NCBI GenBank assembly: GCA_037190845.1
Contig: JBBCJI010000017.1
Location: forward strand, 1 to 64,000
Reading direction: 5' to 3'
Length of the DNA stretch: 64,000 bases
DNA from: JBEBVQ01 sp037190845
GTDB lineage: Bacteria; Bacteroidota; Bacteroidia; Chitinophagales; Chitinophagaceae
Shown: positions 19,801 through 27,906 of the stretch, piece by piece
How the letters are laid out: each line of letters begins with the position of its first letter
Position numbering within the stretch: the first letter of the stretch is position 1
The notes under the pieces: generated by a model
Seen by the model: only the letters and a program-made list of their open reading frames with translations
The model's database searches: none
Told to the model about the DNA's origin: nothing
Position numbers and translations under genes: made by a program

Positions 19801-20358
19801 CTGGAGATTAATGAGGGAGGTGTGTATAAGGTGATCGTGGGTCGTTCGCAGGTAGCATCGTGCGAGGACAGTACGAATGAGGTGACAATAACGGTGCATG
19901 ATCTGCCCGTGGTGCATACTACCTGGGATGGAGAGACGCTGCACGCTACACCGGGCTATGCATCATACCAATGGAATGCAGGTAGCCAGGGTATCGTGGG
20001 CGCTACTGATTCTACCTATACGCCGTCCTCAAACGGTGGTTATAGTGTCACGGTAACAGATGGCAACGGATGTGAAAACACATCGCCGGTCCAGAATCTG
20101 ACAAATGTGAGTGTAGCAGAACAATTATCGCTTATCCATAGTATATCAGTGTATCCGAACCCGTCGGGCGGTGTAGTGCATATTGAATCTTCAATACTTG
20201 TGGATGTAATCGTGTTCAGTATGGATGGCCGGTTACTGCAGCGTGTGGCGGATGCACATCAGGTAGACTTAAGCAGCTATGCGGATGGAATGTATATGCT
20301 GCGGATTGTGGATAAGGAAGGTATCCCCGTACATAATGAACGGATTGTAAAGAAATGA
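13837..20358 (+). CDS. Giant modular secreted protein with T9SS type A sorting domain
   Basis: 2173 aa from ATG 13837 (MKKVYLFFLFQ), preferred over 13825 because the paralogue starts MGKIYLFFLFQ. Module order: signal peptide; propeller-like block A of ~55-aa units (RxDFGxxLxNTP) to about 15090; Pro-rich linker; block B1 (15124-16335) beginning ITIPDTVCVNEPFNLSSG and ending in a PKD-like GVHTVTLMVDQG; Ig-like domain; block B2 (16621-17840), a close copy of B1; Ig-like domain; six tandem 72-aa Ig-like repeats (18133-19428); two further Ig-like domains; and a type A sorting domain (VYPNPSGG...MYMLRIV). It is probably a surface adhesin or matrix protein. No catalytic motif was seen. Confidence 0.85.
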   Translation: MKKVYLFFLFQLMLFSVKGQITGPSTATVGTPVSFSGPAGQASYTWSPTPTNLDMNSTLPRTTLASFPSGQLPLYTSIVNDNGHWYALFVMYQVGLFRLDLGTDPTVPTTNTPVNIYPATAECTSGGFIYDGTTGSWHGFLVYTATAATNNLSRVDRVDFGNSIANTPTGTTLNVQRPIPTDLATAPCDLNLTWDNGEYFLFVASRWNFPVRISFGSDITNATPTATNLPGPIANNAGISLYKQGNSWYGLAVSVASQALWRYDFGTSLNNTPTLNTVGSNVIGNTNNWSVRVIPGNCGDQLLAYVVSGNNVRRLNFNGDITNTPTVTTGLLATNFGGTQSYSGYPFVFNGKVYGLLSSLQDRAISCMELSVLPASTEQIYHDPVFTHTFSSPGTYDLSLITGLYGQAPAVSCHTVTVQGGPPPPPPAITIPDTVCVNEPFNLSSGVSGNSFTWIFDSLNVHSDITTSTTTKRILMPYNVNMQGAITPLKYDSTNGRYYAFWGNWNANTIMYRLDFGANPLSTPVVTTVSLVGMGFTGTSNGHMDVVRDDVSGDWHLFWAGSGQQLLRVDFGNSLGNTPVGGATMNFTGSNGLAGGFQITFKKYKGEWIMFSANNGGPNISRLDFGASLTNTNPTVTILPNTLSFTHPGYFSLYEQDGDWHLFFVTTAAVNRPSYRYDFGPDLKNNTPSLTFTGATGGIMKSIRMLPNAVCSTQLFGYGVDESGRLVKFDYSGDVNTNTPAISGVGTFFSGRPIEMSTIVYNDTLYAVVTEINNRDLVTIPLLPLPEGSIQKYYDPAATHTFTTPGVHTVTLMVDQGDPAGPATYCKKIVVQPGTPGAPPGPFTDSAISVLHGQQQVRYAIPPVAGATGYDWAYTGTGATINGSDTAITIDFSSTATSGVLSVIATGPVGNCGGTSSLARELSVMVKGLPIIIPDTVCVNEPFNLSSGAGGNSFAWIFDSLNVQSDITTATVSRRILLNHADLQGSVTPLKYDSSNGRYYSFWGNWNANTQIYRLDFGTNPLSTPVVTTVSLAGMGFTGTNNGGMDVVRDDVSGNWHLFWAGSGQQLLRVDFGNSLGNTPSGGTTMNFTSSNGMPTAFQITFKKYNGEWLLFSANNGGPTISRLDFGASLTNPNPSVTIFPKSINFTHPGYFSLYEQDGDWHLFFVTTAAAGRPSYRYDFGPDLKNNTPTLTATGSTGTGVMKGIKLFPNTACNNQLFGYGVDESRNLIKFNYSGDMTTTPVISGMGDFFGTRPVEISTFVYNDTLYALVTEFTVKNLAVLPLFPFPSGTIQKYYDPATTHTFTTPGVHTVTLMVDQGDPAGPTAYCREIVVESGGIASTPPGPFTDSAVNVCHGQQQVRYAIPPVAGATGYDWAYTGTGATINGSDTAITIDFSSLATDGVLSVIATGPAGDCGGTSSLPRELSITVNAPPTVSIGPATVTVCDGQSATLTASGATTYSWSHSGGSNAAATYTPSSTTTYTVTGTSSGCSATATRQVTVTPLPTVSIGPATVTVCDGQSATLTASGATTYSWSHSGGSNAVATYSPSSTTTYTVTGTSSGCSATASRQVTVTPLPTVSISPATVTVCNGQSAMLTASGATTYSWSHSGGSNTAATYTPSSTTTYTVTGTSSGCSATATRQVTVTPLPTVSISPATVTVCNGQSAMLTASGATTYSWSHSGGSNAAATYAPSSTTTYTVTGTSSGCSATATRQVTVTPLPTVSISPATVTICDGQSAMLTASGATTYSWSHSGGSNAAATYSPSSTTTYTVTGTSSGCSATATRQVVVTPLPAVSISPAIASVCAGGSITLTASGATTYSWSHSGGSNAVATYTPSSTTTYTVTGTSSGCSTTATRQVTHNPLPVTQIMVTGNTDICIGDSTVLTASGSGYNYEWKDGSGIAGSGSSFTVYATGSYKVVATDAGSGCSDSTQEVEIRVYDRPAVLLDQNDTSFCIGGIVMLEVATQDTGLTYIWKQDEATIPLAAASFLEINEGGVYKVIVGRSQVASCEDSTNEVTITVHDLPVVHTTWDGETLHATPGYASYQWNAGSQGIVGATDSTYTPSSNGGYSVTVTDGNGCENTSPVQNLTNVSVAEQLSLIHSISVYPNPSGGVVHIESSILVDVIVFSMDGRLLQRVADAHQVDLSSYADGMYMLRIVDKEGIPVHNERIVKK
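18133..19428 (+). repeat. Six tandem 216-bp coding repeats
   Basis: Each 216-bp unit encodes 72 residues (PTVSIxPATVTVCxGQSA..., core TTYSWSHSGGSN, TTTYTVTGTSSGCSATATR). Copies 1-5 are nearly identical in DNA over long stretches; copy 6 has diverged at its start (PAVSISPAIASVCAGGS). The period is fixed by GTTTCGATC at 18136 and 18352. Such repeats can change in number by recombination, and they are also a place where assemblies collapse. Confidence 0.9.
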
Positions 20359-20376
20359 CCAGAGGCTGACAGGAAA

Positions 20377-20410
20377 ATACAGGGGCAGAGGTTACATCCT
20401 GTCCCTGTAT
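20377..20410 (+). terminator. Hairpin after the first giant gene
   Basis: ATACAGGGGCAG (20377-20388) pairs with CTGTCCCTGTAT (20399-20410), 12 bp with one G-T wobble, 19 bp past the stop. There is no strong T-run, so it is a terminator candidate only. Confidence 0.5.
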
Positions 20411-20500
20411 TGTGTGTAGTATATTGTAAAACACATATTTACCGGCGCTTGGAGATTCCTTCATCCTGCTATCGTGCTTTAGTTCAGGAATACCATGCTT

Positions 20501-20593
20501 GCCGGAATTGTGTCTATGCCGACCATAATTCAAATGATCCTTGCCATATATCAAAACAGGTATCCCGGATTTTGTGTTCGTTGATACATTTGA
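20501..20593 (+). promoter_or_regulatory. Conserved upstream element, copy 2
   Basis: 93 bp matching 13660-13752 at 84 positions without gaps, located 95-187 bp before the start of the second giant gene. GCCATATATCAAAACAGGTA and TTCGTTGATACATTTGA are unchanged. The left inverted repeat is degraded (CAATTC became TAATTC). Conservation in non-coding DNA that ends well before the gene suggests a regulatory site. The remaining part of the 20359-20687 gap shows nothing else. Confidence 0.65.
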
Positions 20594-20687
20594 AAGGGCA
20601 TAAACGTGTGATATTTCAGGTGTAGGAAGACAGAAATGTGTAATGTATTATACGTAGTTAATTGTTAATATTTCATATAGTACAAAT

Positions 20688-23600
20688 ATGGGGAAAATTT
20701 ATCTTTTTTTCTTGTTTCAGTTCATGTTATTTTCCGTTAAAGGGCAGATCACAGGCCCTTCAACGGCTACGGTCGGCACACCTGTTTCCTTTTCGGGCCC
20801 GTCTGGTCAGGCATCCTACACCTGGTCTTTGGCGCCTACGGGATTGGCTATGAACAGTACATTACCCCGTACCACTATTGCATCTTTCGCATCCAGTCCG
20901 TTGTATCTTTCGGTATTAAATGATCAGGGAACCTGGTACGCCCTTTTTCTACAGTCCAATAACAGACTTTACAGGCTTAACCTGGGCGCTGATCCGACCA
21001 TACCTACGGCAAATGCACCGGTAGAGCTATTGACCGTTACCGGGGAAAGTACATCCGGCGGATTTATATACGACAGCACCAGCGGCAACTGGCACGGGTT
21101 TATCATTTATACGGGTGTAAGTAACGTTTCTGTAATCCAAAGGATTGACTTTGGTAATTCATTAGCTAATATGCCTGCAGCGCCGGTAAATATAAATGTT
21201 CAACCGGCAGCTACGTCCCTGAATATTATGCCTTGCGATCTGAGTATTGTAAAGGACAACGGTGAATATTTTCTGTTCGTGGGCAGCCGTTGGGGGTTTC
21301 CTGCCAGGATCAGTTTTGGTAGTAATATCACGAATACCACCCCGACAGCTACATTATTACCTGGTACGCTTGGTAATAATACTTCGGTTGGTTTATATAA
21401 ACAGGACGGCCGATGGTATGGCCTTGCGGTAACCACGCAATTTCAGACGCTATGGCGTTATGAATTCGGAACAAGCCTGGGCAATACGCCGACGCTGCAT
21501 ACGGTAGGAACCAATATCATTGGCAATACCAACAACTGGAATATCAGGGTTGTTCCCGGCGATTGTGGAGATCAGGTGGTCGCGTATGTCAACTCCGGAA
21601 ATAATATGCGAAGGCTTAATTTCAATGGTGATATCACCAGCGTGCCGACGCTTACCGCGGGTTTGCTGTCCGCTAATTTTACCGGGACGATACCGGCAGG
21701 TCTGTTCCCATATGTCTTTAATGATAAGATCTATGCCATGGTGAGCTCGTACAGTGACCGGGCAATTTATAATATTGAATTATCGGATTTACCCGCGTCT
21801 ACGGAGCAGATATATAATGATCCCGTTCTGACGCACACATTCTCTACACCGGGTACTTACGAACTGAGCTTGATCACAGGGGTGTATGGTAATGGTTCTT
21901 CGGTTTCCTGCCATACTATTACAGTACAGTCTACGCCCTCAACCGGATTGCCTATAATCAGTGTGGATACGGTATGTATCAATACTCCGGTCAATTTTTC
22001 ATCCGGGATCAGGGGTAACAGTTTTACCTGGGTTTTTGATTCGGTTGATGTAGCGTCTGCTATTACTACAACTACCACATCCCGGAAAATTTTGCTGAAC
22101 AATACGAATCTTGCCGGTGGTGCAACTCCGTTGAAATATGACAGCAGTAATGGTCGCTACTATTCTTTCTGGGGGAACTGGAATGCAAATAATCAGATAT
22201 ACCGCCTTGATTTCGGTACAAATCCGCTGAGTACGCCTGTAGTAACAACGGTCAGCCTTTCGGGAATGGGCTTTACCGGTACCAATAATGGGCATATGGA
22301 TGTGGTACGGGATGACGTGACAGGTAACTGGCATCTTTTCTGGGGCGCGTCCAATAACCAGCAATTGCTGCGTGTGGATTTGGGAAACTCCCTGGCCAAT
22401 ACACCTTCGGGTGGTACTACCATGAGCTTTACCGGTAGTAACGGACTGTCCACTCCATTTCAGATCACTTTCAAAAAGTATAACGGAGAATGGATTATGT
22501 TTTCCGCTAATAATGGAGGGCCTAACATCTCCCGTCTTGATTTTGGCGCTTCACTGACGAATACGAATCCCACAGTGACGATACTGCCGAACACACTAAG
22601 CTTCACGCATCCCGGTTATTTTTCGTTGTATGAGCACGATGGAGACTGGCACTTGTTTTTTGTCACTACTGCGGCAACCAACCGTCCGTCGTATCGTTAT
22701 GATTTCGGCCCGGATCTGAAGAACAATACACCATCCCTGACGTTTACAGGAGGAACGGGTGGTATAATGAAGAGTATAAGGCTGCTTCCGAATACCGCAT
22801 GTGGCAATCAATTGTTTGGTTACGGCGTGGATGAAAGCGCCCGCCTGGTGAAGTTCGATTTCTCGGGAGATATAACCACGAATACCCCGGCTATTTCAAG
22901 TATGGGTAATTTCTTTGGCGCCCGTCCGGTAGAGTTGAGCACCTTCGTATATGGTGACACTATCTACACGTATGTTACTGAATTTACCCCCAGAAATATA
23001 GTAGCGCTCCCGTTGCTTCCCTTGCCGGCAGGTACGATCCAGAAATATTATGATCCTGCTGCAGTGCATACGTTCACTACCCCGGGCGTGCATACGGTTA
23101 CCCTGATGGTGGATCAGGGGGATCCTGCTGGTCCGGCTACTTATTGTAAACAGATTATAGTTGAGCTGGGTATTGCCTCGGGCGCTCCGGGACCTTTCAC
23201 AGATTCTGCTGTAAGCGTATGTCGTGGTCAGCGGCAAGTCCGTTATGCGATCCCTCCTGTAGCCGGAGCTACCGGTTATGTCTGGACTTATACCGGCGCC
23301 GGCGCTACGATCAATGGCAGCGATACGGCCATAACGATAGATTTTTCGTCTGCAGCAACCAGCGGAATGCTAAGAGTGAGTGCGGTCGGTGTGGGTAGTT
23401 GTGGTACGGCTCCCGGCTTGCCCAGGGAGCTGTCTGTAACGGTTAACCCGCTACCTGCGCTGACCATCACACCTGCCGGTACGGCAGCATTTTGCCAGGG
23501 GCGCAGCCTTAACCTCACTGCAAACGGCGCTACGGCCGCCATGAATTACCAATGGAAAAGGAACGGTACGGATGTCGGAACAAATGATTCTGTGTATACA

Positions 23601-24887
23601 GCCACTGCCGCCGGTGATTACTCGGTTGTGGTAACGAATGTGAGCACACACTGTTTTGATACGACTACAGTGACAACACTGACCGAAAATCCGTCCCCGG
23701 TAGCTGTGCTTACGCCTGGCGGGTCAATAGCGCTTTGCGGCGGAGATACAGCATATATAAGCACGCAGCCGACAGGCGCCGGATATAGTTACCAATGGAT
23801 TGAGAATGGTGTTGCCACCACTAATACGGATCCTGTGCTGCCGGTCTACAATTCAGGTACATACAGTGTCGTGGTCACCAATAGTTATAATTGCCCCGAT
23901 ACATCTGCCGCAGTACAGGCAACCGTACATGCTTTACCTGCTGCTGTGATCACGCCTTCGGGTACCATACAGATCTGTCGGGGCGATCAGGTGATACTGA
24001 ATGCAGCTACCGGCGCCGGATTTTCTTATGAATGGAAACAGGGGGCTTCGGTTGTCGGTAATGCTGCTTCCTATGCAGCCACTACTGCCGGAGATTATTT
24101 CGTAAAAGTGACGGATGGTAATAATTGTACGGACAGTTCCGATCCGGTTACGGTTATTGTTTATGATGTCCCTGATATAAGTATTACTCCGGGAGACACG
24201 GCTTTCTGCAATGGAGGTTATGTTACCCTGAATGCTGTTTCCCCGGCCACGGGCCTTGCGTATCAGTGGCAAATGGACGGCGTGGATATTCCCTATGCTT
24301 CAGTTGATTTTTACGAGGTGATTGTGTCTGGTACATATACGGTTATGGTAAACGTTCCCGGTGTCAGTGGGTGTGTAGATACTTCCGGTCCTGTGTCGGT
24401 CACCGTACATCCGTTGCCTGTACCTGTTGTTTCATGGGATGGTACGGTGCTTTACACAGACACGTTGTATATATCATACGAATGGCTCCTCGATGCAGTT
24501 CCGCTCTCCGGCGCTTCTGCTTACAGTTATGTTCCGCTGATGCCCGGTAGCTATACGGTAGCCGTTACTGATACCAACGGATGCCGTTATGTCTCTGATG
24601 TATACAATCTGTATCGTCTGTCGTCCGGCTTGGGTAATCTGTTAGCGCTTGCAGACCAGGTAAAGGTATATCCTAACCCGGCCGGGGGAATATTCCGGAT
24701 AGACGCGCCGTTGCCTGTAACCGTTTCAGTACATAGTCTTGACGGCCGGGAAATGTTACAGCAGGATGAAACAAAAACAGTAGACATAAGCAGGCTTGCC
24801 GACGGAATGTATCTCGTCCGGGTTGTAGTACAGGAAACAGGAGCACTGATTAAAACAGAAAAGCTGATAAAAAGAACATCAAATTAA
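20688..24887 (+). CDS. Large modular secreted protein, paralogue of the giant, T9SS type A
   Basis: 1399 aa. The N-terminus (MGKIYLFFLFQFMLFSVKG QITGPSTATVGTP) is nearly the same as in the upstream giant. It has block A, one B-type block (about 21950-23160, PDTVC-like start, PKD-like GVHTVTLMVDQG end) and an Ig-like GPFTDSAVSVCRGQ domain. These are followed by several different Ig-like/PKD-like domains (GGSIALCGGDTAYI, GTIQICRGDQVIL, GDTAFCNGGYVTL) instead of the six tandem repeats. It ends in a type A sorting domain (VYPNPAGGIF...MYLVRVV). It arose by duplication with the upstream gene, including the upstream element. Predicted surface or secreted; function unknown. Confidence 0.85.
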   Translation: MGKIYLFFLFQFMLFSVKGQITGPSTATVGTPVSFSGPSGQASYTWSLAPTGLAMNSTLPRTTIASFASSPLYLSVLNDQGTWYALFLQSNNRLYRLNLGADPTIPTANAPVELLTVTGESTSGGFIYDSTSGNWHGFIIYTGVSNVSVIQRIDFGNSLANMPAAPVNINVQPAATSLNIMPCDLSIVKDNGEYFLFVGSRWGFPARISFGSNITNTTPTATLLPGTLGNNTSVGLYKQDGRWYGLAVTTQFQTLWRYEFGTSLGNTPTLHTVGTNIIGNTNNWNIRVVPGDCGDQVVAYVNSGNNMRRLNFNGDITSVPTLTAGLLSANFTGTIPAGLFPYVFNDKIYAMVSSYSDRAIYNIELSDLPASTEQIYNDPVLTHTFSTPGTYELSLITGVYGNGSSVSCHTITVQSTPSTGLPIISVDTVCINTPVNFSSGIRGNSFTWVFDSVDVASAITTTTTSRKILLNNTNLAGGATPLKYDSSNGRYYSFWGNWNANNQIYRLDFGTNPLSTPVVTTVSLSGMGFTGTNNGHMDVVRDDVTGNWHLFWGASNNQQLLRVDLGNSLANTPSGGTTMSFTGSNGLSTPFQITFKKYNGEWIMFSANNGGPNISRLDFGASLTNTNPTVTILPNTLSFTHPGYFSLYEHDGDWHLFFVTTAATNRPSYRYDFGPDLKNNTPSLTFTGGTGGIMKSIRLLPNTACGNQLFGYGVDESARLVKFDFSGDITTNTPAISSMGNFFGARPVELSTFVYGDTIYTYVTEFTPRNIVALPLLPLPAGTIQKYYDPAAVHTFTTPGVHTVTLMVDQGDPAGPATYCKQIIVELGIASGAPGPFTDSAVSVCRGQRQVRYAIPPVAGATGYVWTYTGAGATINGSDTAITIDFSSAATSGMLRVSAVGVGSCGTAPGLPRELSVTVNPLPALTITPAGTAAFCQGRSLNLTANGATAAMNYQWKRNGTDVGTNDSVYTATAAGDYSVVVTNVSTHCFDTTTVTTLTENPSPVAVLTPGGSIALCGGDTAYISTQPTGAGYSYQWIENGVATTNTDPVLPVYNSGTYSVVVTNSYNCPDTSAAVQATVHALPAAVITPSGTIQICRGDQVILNAATGAGFSYEWKQGASVVGNAASYAATTAGDYFVKVTDGNNCTDSSDPVTVIVYDVPDISITPGDTAFCNGGYVTLNAVSPATGLAYQWQMDGVDIPYASVDFYEVIVSGTYTVMVNVPGVSGCVDTSGPVSVTVHPLPVPVVSWDGTVLYTDTLYISYEWLLDAVPLSGASAYSYVPLMPGSYTVAVTDTNGCRYVSDVYNLYRLSSGLGNLLALADQVKVYPNPAGGIFRIDAPLPVTVSVHSLDGREMLQQDETKTVDISRLADGMYLVRVVVQETGALIKTEKLIKRTSN

Positions 24888-24954
24888 TCAGCCGATCAGC
24901 GTATTAAACGTACATCGTAACCATAGTCCTTGTATAAACTTTAAAACATACAAA

Positions 24955-27786
24955 ATGATAAACCCTTCTTTATTCTTTAGATTCAGCATGATCTTTTTCT
25001 GCGTTTTTTGCGCAGGATCTGTAACGTCCCTGGCACAGCGACAACTGGACCACTGGATATTCGGGAACCAGGTGCACCTGGACTTCTCGACCGGTAACCC
25101 GGTGCAGGTGGCAGGTACGACCTTAAATGCAGCAGAAGGAAGCGCCGTCATGAGCGATGCTGCCGGTAATCTTTTGTTTTATACCAACGGGCAAACAGTA
25201 TGGACCGCAGCTCATACCGCTATGCCCAATGGTAACGGTTTGCAGGGACATTTCAGCGGTTCTCAGAATTCACTGATTATTCCTGTCCCTGGCAGTACTA
25301 CCCGGTATTATATCTTTACCAACGGACACCATAATGATAATCTGGGTATCCAGTATTCCATTGTGGATATGACACTCAATGGTGGGTCAGGCGATGTGAC
25401 CGCTACTAAAAATGTAGTGTTGCTGCCAGGCCCTACTACCGAAAAGCTTACGGCGGTCAAACACTGTAACGGTACGGACTTCTGGGTACTTACCCGCAGA
25501 TGGAACAGTACTGAGTTTCTGGCTTACCATGTGACCAGCGCAGGTATCAGTGCAACGCCTGTTATCTCCAATTCCACTTATAACCTGACAACCCTGTCCA
25601 GCACGGCCGGAGTGGGTACAGTTGGCCGGATCGGCTATATGAAAGCATCCCCCGCCGGTACCCGGATAGCTACATTCCATTGCTGGACCAACACAATGGA
25701 GGTGGCGGAATTTGATCCCTGGACAGGACAGTTTTCAAATATCCTCGTTATGCCGGCTGTCAATCCTTCACTCCCGCTGAACCCGGTACCGAATGGCTAT
25801 GCCTGGGCTTATACGGGAGAGTTTTCGCCCAACGGGAGATATCTCTATGTAATGACAAACTATTGGAACTCGGGTATGGGTTCCCGGGCAAGCACGTTGA
25901 TTTACCAGTTCGACGTTTCGTCTATGAATGCGGCTACGATAGAATCAACACGCTACCTGCTGGATTCATTCCAATGCCTGGATCCTTCCGTGTTTAACGG
26001 CGCCGGAGCTGTTCAGATCGCAAACAATGGGAAATTATACATTGCACCTTCCTGGAGGACTTCCCTTTCAATTGTCCATGCTCCCAACATGGCCGGAGCA
26101 GCATGCAACTACCAGAATGCCGGATTTACTTTCACGTCCGGTAATGTAACGGCAGGATTGCCTAACTTTTTTCCGTATTTTCTTGCCTTCTACACTACTT
26201 CCGATTTTTCATTTACAGGAAACTGCGACAGCCTGAATGTGCTGTTCTCATTTAATGACCCGAGTAATGCCGATTCGCTTATCTGGGATTTCGGAGATCC
26301 CGCATCGGGCAGCTCAAATACATCCAGACTGGATACCGTATCTCATCGTTTCAGTAACTACGGCCTCTATACCGTAAAATTGATCGTGCATAAAAAAACA
26401 GCAACCGTCTGTCATAATCCCATTGATACAATTGTAAAGCAAGTATTCATCCCCCATCTTGATATAGGGAATGATACCAGCCTGTGCAGCGATTCCCTGA
26501 GGTTGCCGCTTAACCCGGTTACATTTCCCGGAGGCAGCTATTTATGGAACACGGGAGATACTACTCCTTCTATCCTGACGCAAACATCCGGTACTTTCTG
26601 GCTATCCCAGACACAATACGGATGTACGATAGCCGATACCATAGAGGTAGACCTGAATGGAGACCCTTCCCTTGATTTGGGAAATGATATAAGTATCTGT
26701 GATACGGACATTCCTGTAATACTGAGCGCCTCACCATCGCAACCTCCCGGTACCCAGTATGTATGGAGCACCGGTCTTACAAGCCCGTCTATCAGTGTTT
26801 CCCAGAGTGGAACCTACTGGCTTCATGTGCAGTTGAACGGATGTTCGGCCAGCGATACAATAAACGTAAACGTAGTGCCTGTGCCTGTTGTTTCATTGAT
26901 GGAAGATACCACTATTTGCGAGCAATGGCCGCTTCGTATCGGTACGGTTATTGCCGGCGCGACATATTCATGGAACACGGGTGAAACGACCCCGTATATT
27001 GATGTTTCCGAAACGGGAGATTATATACTGTCTGTGGATCTGGACGGATGTGTCGTAGAGGATGCCATTCATATTACAGCTATGCCTGCTCCTGAAATAG
27101 ATTTAGGTGATGACGGAGACATCTGCCCCGAGCAGACGATTGTGCTGGATGGCAGCTATGGCAGCAATAGCCGGTATATGTGGAGTACGGGTGATACGAC
27201 ATCCTCTGTCTCGGTGACAGAAGAAGGCACATATAGTGTGACGGTGACAACAGAACACAGGTGTGTTGGCGGAGATACAATTACATTATCGTACTATCCG
27301 AAACCGACGGTATCGTTACCCGCAGATACGATCGTATGTGAGGAGACGCCTTTACGTTTGCCTGCATGGGCACTCAATGCCGATTCGCTGTTATGGTCGG
27401 ACGGCAGCTATGGGAACAGCCTGATGATCCGTTACGGCGGTGAATACATCGTAACGGCGATCAATAAATGTGGTACGGAATCAGATACGATAGAGGTAAA
27501 ACAGATTTTCTGCGACATCTGGCTGCCGAATGTGTTCACGCCGAATGGCGACGGTTTGAATGATGTATTCCGTATCCTGGGTAACCTGGGTCGGCTGGAG
27601 GGGGTGACATTCAGCGTATACAACCGTTGGGGTGAGCGTGTATTTGTAACGAACGATAAATTACAGGGCTGGGATGGATATTACAAGGGTGCAGCAGCAC
27701 AGTTGGGTACATATGTATACCTGTTGCAGTACAGCCTGGATGGAAGACCGTATACGTTGAAGGGGAATTTTCACTTGTTGAGGTAA
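24955..27786 (+). CDS. Secreted protein with gliding-motility-type (T9SS type B) C-terminal domain
   Basis: 943 aa. After the signal peptide (ending SLAQ) comes a propeller-like region (about 25-415; RQLDHWIFGNQVHLDFSTG, SPNGRYLYV) of a kind often seen in T9SS cargo. A PKD domain follows (about 420-500; LIWDFGDPASGSS, HRFSNYGLYTVKL), then about five Ig-like domains (LCSDSLRL, TICEQWPLRIG, YSWNTGETTP, YMWSTGDTT). The C-terminal ~90 residues contain WLPNVFTPNGDGLNDVF and YNRWGERVF, the signature of the type B sorting domain. It starts 67 bp after the giant paralogue and may share its transcript. Likely surface-attached; partner unknown. Confidence 0.88.
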   Translation: MINPSLFFRFSMIFFCVFCAGSVTSLAQRQLDHWIFGNQVHLDFSTGNPVQVAGTTLNAAEGSAVMSDAAGNLLFYTNGQTVWTAAHTAMPNGNGLQGHFSGSQNSLIIPVPGSTTRYYIFTNGHHNDNLGIQYSIVDMTLNGGSGDVTATKNVVLLPGPTTEKLTAVKHCNGTDFWVLTRRWNSTEFLAYHVTSAGISATPVISNSTYNLTTLSSTAGVGTVGRIGYMKASPAGTRIATFHCWTNTMEVAEFDPWTGQFSNILVMPAVNPSLPLNPVPNGYAWAYTGEFSPNGRYLYVMTNYWNSGMGSRASTLIYQFDVSSMNAATIESTRYLLDSFQCLDPSVFNGAGAVQIANNGKLYIAPSWRTSLSIVHAPNMAGAACNYQNAGFTFTSGNVTAGLPNFFPYFLAFYTTSDFSFTGNCDSLNVLFSFNDPSNADSLIWDFGDPASGSSNTSRLDTVSHRFSNYGLYTVKLIVHKKTATVCHNPIDTIVKQVFIPHLDIGNDTSLCSDSLRLPLNPVTFPGGSYLWNTGDTTPSILTQTSGTFWLSQTQYGCTIADTIEVDLNGDPSLDLGNDISICDTDIPVILSASPSQPPGTQYVWSTGLTSPSISVSQSGTYWLHVQLNGCSASDTINVNVVPVPVVSLMEDTTICEQWPLRIGTVIAGATYSWNTGETTPYIDVSETGDYILSVDLDGCVVEDAIHITAMPAPEIDLGDDGDICPEQTIVLDGSYGSNSRYMWSTGDTTSSVSVTEEGTYSVTVTTEHRCVGGDTITLSYYPKPTVSLPADTIVCEETPLRLPAWALNADSLLWSDGSYGNSLMIRYGGEYIVTAINKCGTESDTIEVKQIFCDIWLPNVFTPNGDGLNDVFRILGNLGRLEGVTFSVYNRWGERVFVTNDKLQGWDGYYKGAAAQLGTYVYLLQYSLDGRPYTLKGNFHLLR

Positions 27787-27789
27787 GGC

Positions 27790-27881
27790 TCAATGAGCTG
27801 ATTAGCTAATGAGCTAATGAGCCAATGATTTCTCGTGATGGACATTAGCTAATCAGCACATCAGCTAATTGGCTAATTAAA
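27790..27881. repeat. ATTAGCTAAT-family inverted repeat
   Basis: GCTGATTAGCTAATG (27797-27811) pairs perfectly with CATTAGCTAATCAGC (27843-27857). Further variants (GAGCTAATGAGCCAATGA, CAGCTAATTGGCTAATTA) flank the arms. It fills the space between two secreted-protein genes. Related strings occur at 1069-1089, 52955-53037 and 60050-60093. Confidence 0.7.
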
Positions 27882-27906
27882 AACTATTATTTTTTATTCA
27901 AGACTC

